From positions 1 to 7,804 of the forward strand of contig JBFHKO010000121.1 of NCBI GenBank assembly GCA_041595355.1: 7,804 nt of DNA, written 5' to 3'. The stretch comes from JBFHKO01 sp041595355. GTDB lineage: Bacteria; Pseudomonadota; Gammaproteobacteria; Enterobacterales; Aeromonadaceae. Every line of letters begins with the position of its first letter. Position 1 is the first letter of the stretch. Positions 5,755-7,804 of the stretch are shown one piece after another. The notes below the pieces were generated by a model, which saw nothing but the letters and a program-made list of their open reading frames with translations, did not search any database and was not told the DNA's origin. The position numbers and the translations under genes are program-made.

Positions 5755-7804
5755 CTCGTCGGGCGCCCCGGCGCCCGGCGCCAGATCCGGCTCACCGCAC
5801 GCCAGCAGCATCCGCTGCCGGACCCGATCCCGCAGCGCGACCGCCGCCTGCCAGTCGCTCCCGTCCGGAAGCAGCGGCGCCGCCAGGGTGACGCTGATGT
5901 CGCCGCGACGGGGAAACCAGGTGCCGGCGCGCAGCTTGGAGCGCGTGCCGCCGAGGATGACCGGCACCACCGCCACTCCGGCCTCGGCCGCCGCCGTGAA
6001 GGCCCCGAGGTGGAAGGGCTGCAGCCCCGGCATGCGGTAAAAGGTACCCTCGGGAAAAAAGAGCCGCGACTGGCCGGCCGCGACCCGCCCGGCCAGGCGC
6101 CGGGCATCGGCGATGCCCTGGCGGTGGTCGGAACGCTCGACAAACTCGCTGCCCAGCCGGGTGAGAAACAGGCGGGCAAAGGGGTTGGCCAGCAGCTCGG
6201 CCTTGACGACAAAACCGCAGCGGCGCGGCAGGGCCGCCATCAGCACCAGCCCGTCCAGGTAGCTGGCATGGTTGGCCACCAGCACCAGGGGCCCCTGCGC
6301 GGGCAGGTTATCGAGCCCCTGCACCCTGAGTCCGGTGGCCGACAAGCGCAGCACTCCCCGCGCCACCCGCCGCACCAGCGACCAGCACCCGTGCGGCTGC
6401 GCGGTCACGGCCACCAGCGGCCAGGTCAGCACGCTGGCGAGGACCAGCAACGACCAGGCGTAGCCGGCATAGACGCCGTCACCCAGCCGCCGCACTCCGC
6501 GCCGCCAGGCTGGCCGCAGGGCGGCGCCGACCAGCCGCAGCCATTGCCAGGGTAACGCCCGCGCCCCGCCCAGCAGGCGCCCCTGTTCGTAGAGCTCGCG
6601 ACAGGCCGAGCGGCGCAGCTTGCCGCTGGAGGTCTTGGGCACCGTTCGCGGCGGCGCCAGCAGCAGCTCGTCGGCACGCATGCCGATCACATCCAGGCTG
6701 CAGCGGGCGATCGCCTCGGCCAGCTGCCGGCGCCGCGTCGGCTCGCGCTCCCGGGTCTCGGCCAGCAGCACCAGCTTTTCCGTGCCCGCCTGACGATCCG
6801 TGGCGGCGAAGACCGCCACGCAGCCCTTGCGCACGCCCGGCAGGCTGCCCACCGCCTCCTCCAGCTCCTGGGGATGAATGTTGCGACCGCCACGGATGAT
6901 GAGATCCTTGGTGCGCCCGGTGATGAACAGATCGCCGCCCGCCATGTAGCCCAGATCGCCGGTATTGAGCCAGGCGCCGTCGAACAGCTGGCGGGTCAGC
7001 TCGGGATGGCGGAAATAGCCGCTGGTGGCCGAAGGGCCCTGGAACTGCAGCCGCCCCTCCTCGCGCTCGGGCAGCTCCCGCCCGCTCGGGTCGACGATGC
7101 GGATCTGATGGCCGGGCAGGGGGTGACCGACGGCCACCATCTCCACGCCGCCCGCCTCCTGCGGCCCGGCGGGAATGGCCCTCCCCTGTCGCTGCAGGGC
7201 ATCGCGGCGGATCCTGTCCAGCCGCGGCGGCCGGCCGAGCGGCGGAAAGGTCAGCCCCACCGAACACTCGGCCAGCCCGTAGACGGGGGCCATGCACTCG
7301 GGACGCAGACCATAGGCGGCAAAGCGCTCGCAAAAGCGCCGTATGGTGAGCGGGCTGACCGGCTCGGCGCCGTTCCAGCCCAGACGCCAGCGGCTCAGAT
7401 CCAGCCCCGCCAGCTCGGCGTCATCGAGGCGCAGACAGAGCTCATAGGCGAAATTGGGGGCTGCCGACAGTGTGCCCCCGTGCCGGTGAATGGCCCAGAG
7501 CCACTGCGCGGGGCGGGCGAGAAAGCGCAGCGGCGACATGATGACCAGCGGGATGGAAAAATAGAGGCTGCCGAGCCAGGCGCCGATGAGCCCCATGTCG
7601 TGGTAGAGCGGCAGCCAGCTGACGAAGACATCGCTGGCCTCGGCGCGGACCGCCTCGCCCATGGCACGGATATTGGCCAGCAGGTTGGCATGGGTCAGCA
7701 CCACCCCCTTGGGGCGGCCGGTGCTGCCCGAGGTGTACTGCAGGAAGGCAAGCTCCGAGGCCTCGGCCTCCCCGACCCGGGGGGCCCCGGCCGCTCCGCG
7801 CAGG
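5743..7804 (-). CDS. Fatty acyl-AMP ligase-like adenylation domain fused to PlsC acyltransferase, N-terminus missing
   Basis: The frame is open to the right edge, giving 686 visible residues ending in TAG (5745-5743). The first visible part carries the AMP/ATP-binding loop YTSGSTGRPKG (near 7737-7705), followed by PLYHDMGLIG, AAPNFAYELC, YGLAE, LNTGDLGY and GRTKDLIIRGGRNIHPQE, and the catalytic-lysine tail TSSGKLRR (Lys codon 6621-6619). PLYHDMG and PNFAY are typical of fatty acyl-AMP ligases, which activate fatty acids as adenylates for transfer to a carrier protein. One hydrophobic helix (6471-6400) leads to a PlsC domain (from about 6321) with the HX4D motif NHASYLD (6273-6253), FPEGT (6057-6043) and PVILGG. 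I see no acyl carrier domain between them. E. coli Aas combines the same two activities in the opposite order. About 150-200 N-terminal residues probably lie outside the window. The role in lysolipid re-acylation or another lipid pathway is inferred, not shown. Confidence 0.88.
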   Translation of the reverse strand, partial: LRGAAGAPRVGEAEASELAFLQYTSGSTGRPKGVVLTHANLLANIRAMGEAVRAEASDVFVSWLPLYHDMGLIGAWLGSLYFSIPLVIMSPLRFLARPAQWLWAIHRHGGTLSAAPNFAYELCLRLDDAELAGLDLSRWRLGWNGAEPVSPLTIRRFCERFAAYGLRPECMAPVYGLAECSVGLTFPPLGRPPRLDRIRRDALQRQGRAIPAGPQEAGGVEMVAVGHPLPGHQIRIVDPSGRELPEREEGRLQFQGPSATSGYFRHPELTRQLFDGAWLNTGDLGYMAGGDLFITGRTKDLIIRGGRNIHPQELEEAVGSLPGVRKGCVAVFAATDRQAGTEKLVLLAETREREPTRRRQLAEAIARCSLDVIGMRADELLLAPPRTVPKTSSGKLRRSACRELYEQGRLLGGARALPWQWLRLVGAALRPAWRRGVRRLGDGVYAGYAWSLLVLASVLTWPLVAVTAQPHGCWSLVRRVARGVLRLSATGLRVQGLDNLPAQGPLVLVANHASYLDGLVLMAALPRRCGFVVKAELLANPFARLFLTRLGSEFVERSDHRQGIADARRLAGRVAAGQSRLFFPEGTFYRMPGLQPFHLGAFTAAAEAGVAVVPVILGGTRSKLRAGTWFPRRGDISVTLAAPLLPDGSDWQAAVALRDRVRQRMLLACGEPDLAPGAGAPDERPQ

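Noticed and set aside
4431..6212. A 593-residue minus-strand frame across trmH, pldB and the acyltransferase
   Set aside because: It overlaps three recognised genes in the wrong frame, is Arg/Pro/Ala/Gly-rich, and has no family match or sensible start. It is a GC shadow.
5743..7704. Treating the minus-strand gene as starting at the GTG codon at 7704
   Set aside because: The frame continues in the 5' direction through the conserved YTSGSTGRPKG loop to the window edge, so the GTG lies inside the adenylation domain.

Overview
The window looks like chromosomal core DNA from a GC-rich gammaproteobacterium. The gene order gmk, rpoZ, spoT, trmH is the classical gammaproteobacterial stringent-response locus. 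The YidE-type transporter and the residue-level similarity of SpoT, TrmH and PldB to their enteric and Aeromonas relatives point the same way. High GC together with this protein signature suggests an Aeromonadaceae member such as Oceanimonas or Zobellella. That placement is an inference from recall, not from a search. I see no insertion sequence, integrase, tRNA, CRISPR array or compositional island.

Layout. At the left edge is the C-terminal end of a YidE-type membrane transporter (1-617), followed by a strong intrinsic terminator (634-663). A plus-strand gene series then runs gmk (750-1379), rpoZ (1440-1724), spoT (1857-3995), trmH (3992-4681) and pldB (4707-5711). Gaps are 60 bp, 132 bp, a 4-bp ATGA overlap and 25 bp. 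The 132-bp rpoZ-spoT gap holds a 12-bp perfect hairpin without a real U-tract. On the minus strand, convergent with pldB and only 31 bp away, is the 3' part of a large gene (5743 to beyond 7804). It encodes a fatty acyl-AMP ligase-like adenylation domain fused to a PlsC-type acyltransferase.

How the genes fit together. Gmk makes GDP from GMP, which feeds guanine nucleotide pools. SpoT makes and degrades (p)ppGpp. RpoZ (omega) forms part of a (p)ppGpp-binding site on RNA polymerase. TrmH 2'-O-methylates tRNA at G18. In E. coli the next gene is recG; here it is a lysophospholipase L2-like gene, and it faces a gene that could activate fatty acids and re-acylate lysolipids. The right half is therefore a small lipid-turnover neighbourhood attached to the ppGpp operon. 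The least routine object is the adenylation-PlsC fusion, whose domain order is the reverse of E. coli Aas. Everything else appears to be well-conserved core biology. The very long antisense reading frames over spoT and pldB are high-GC shadows.
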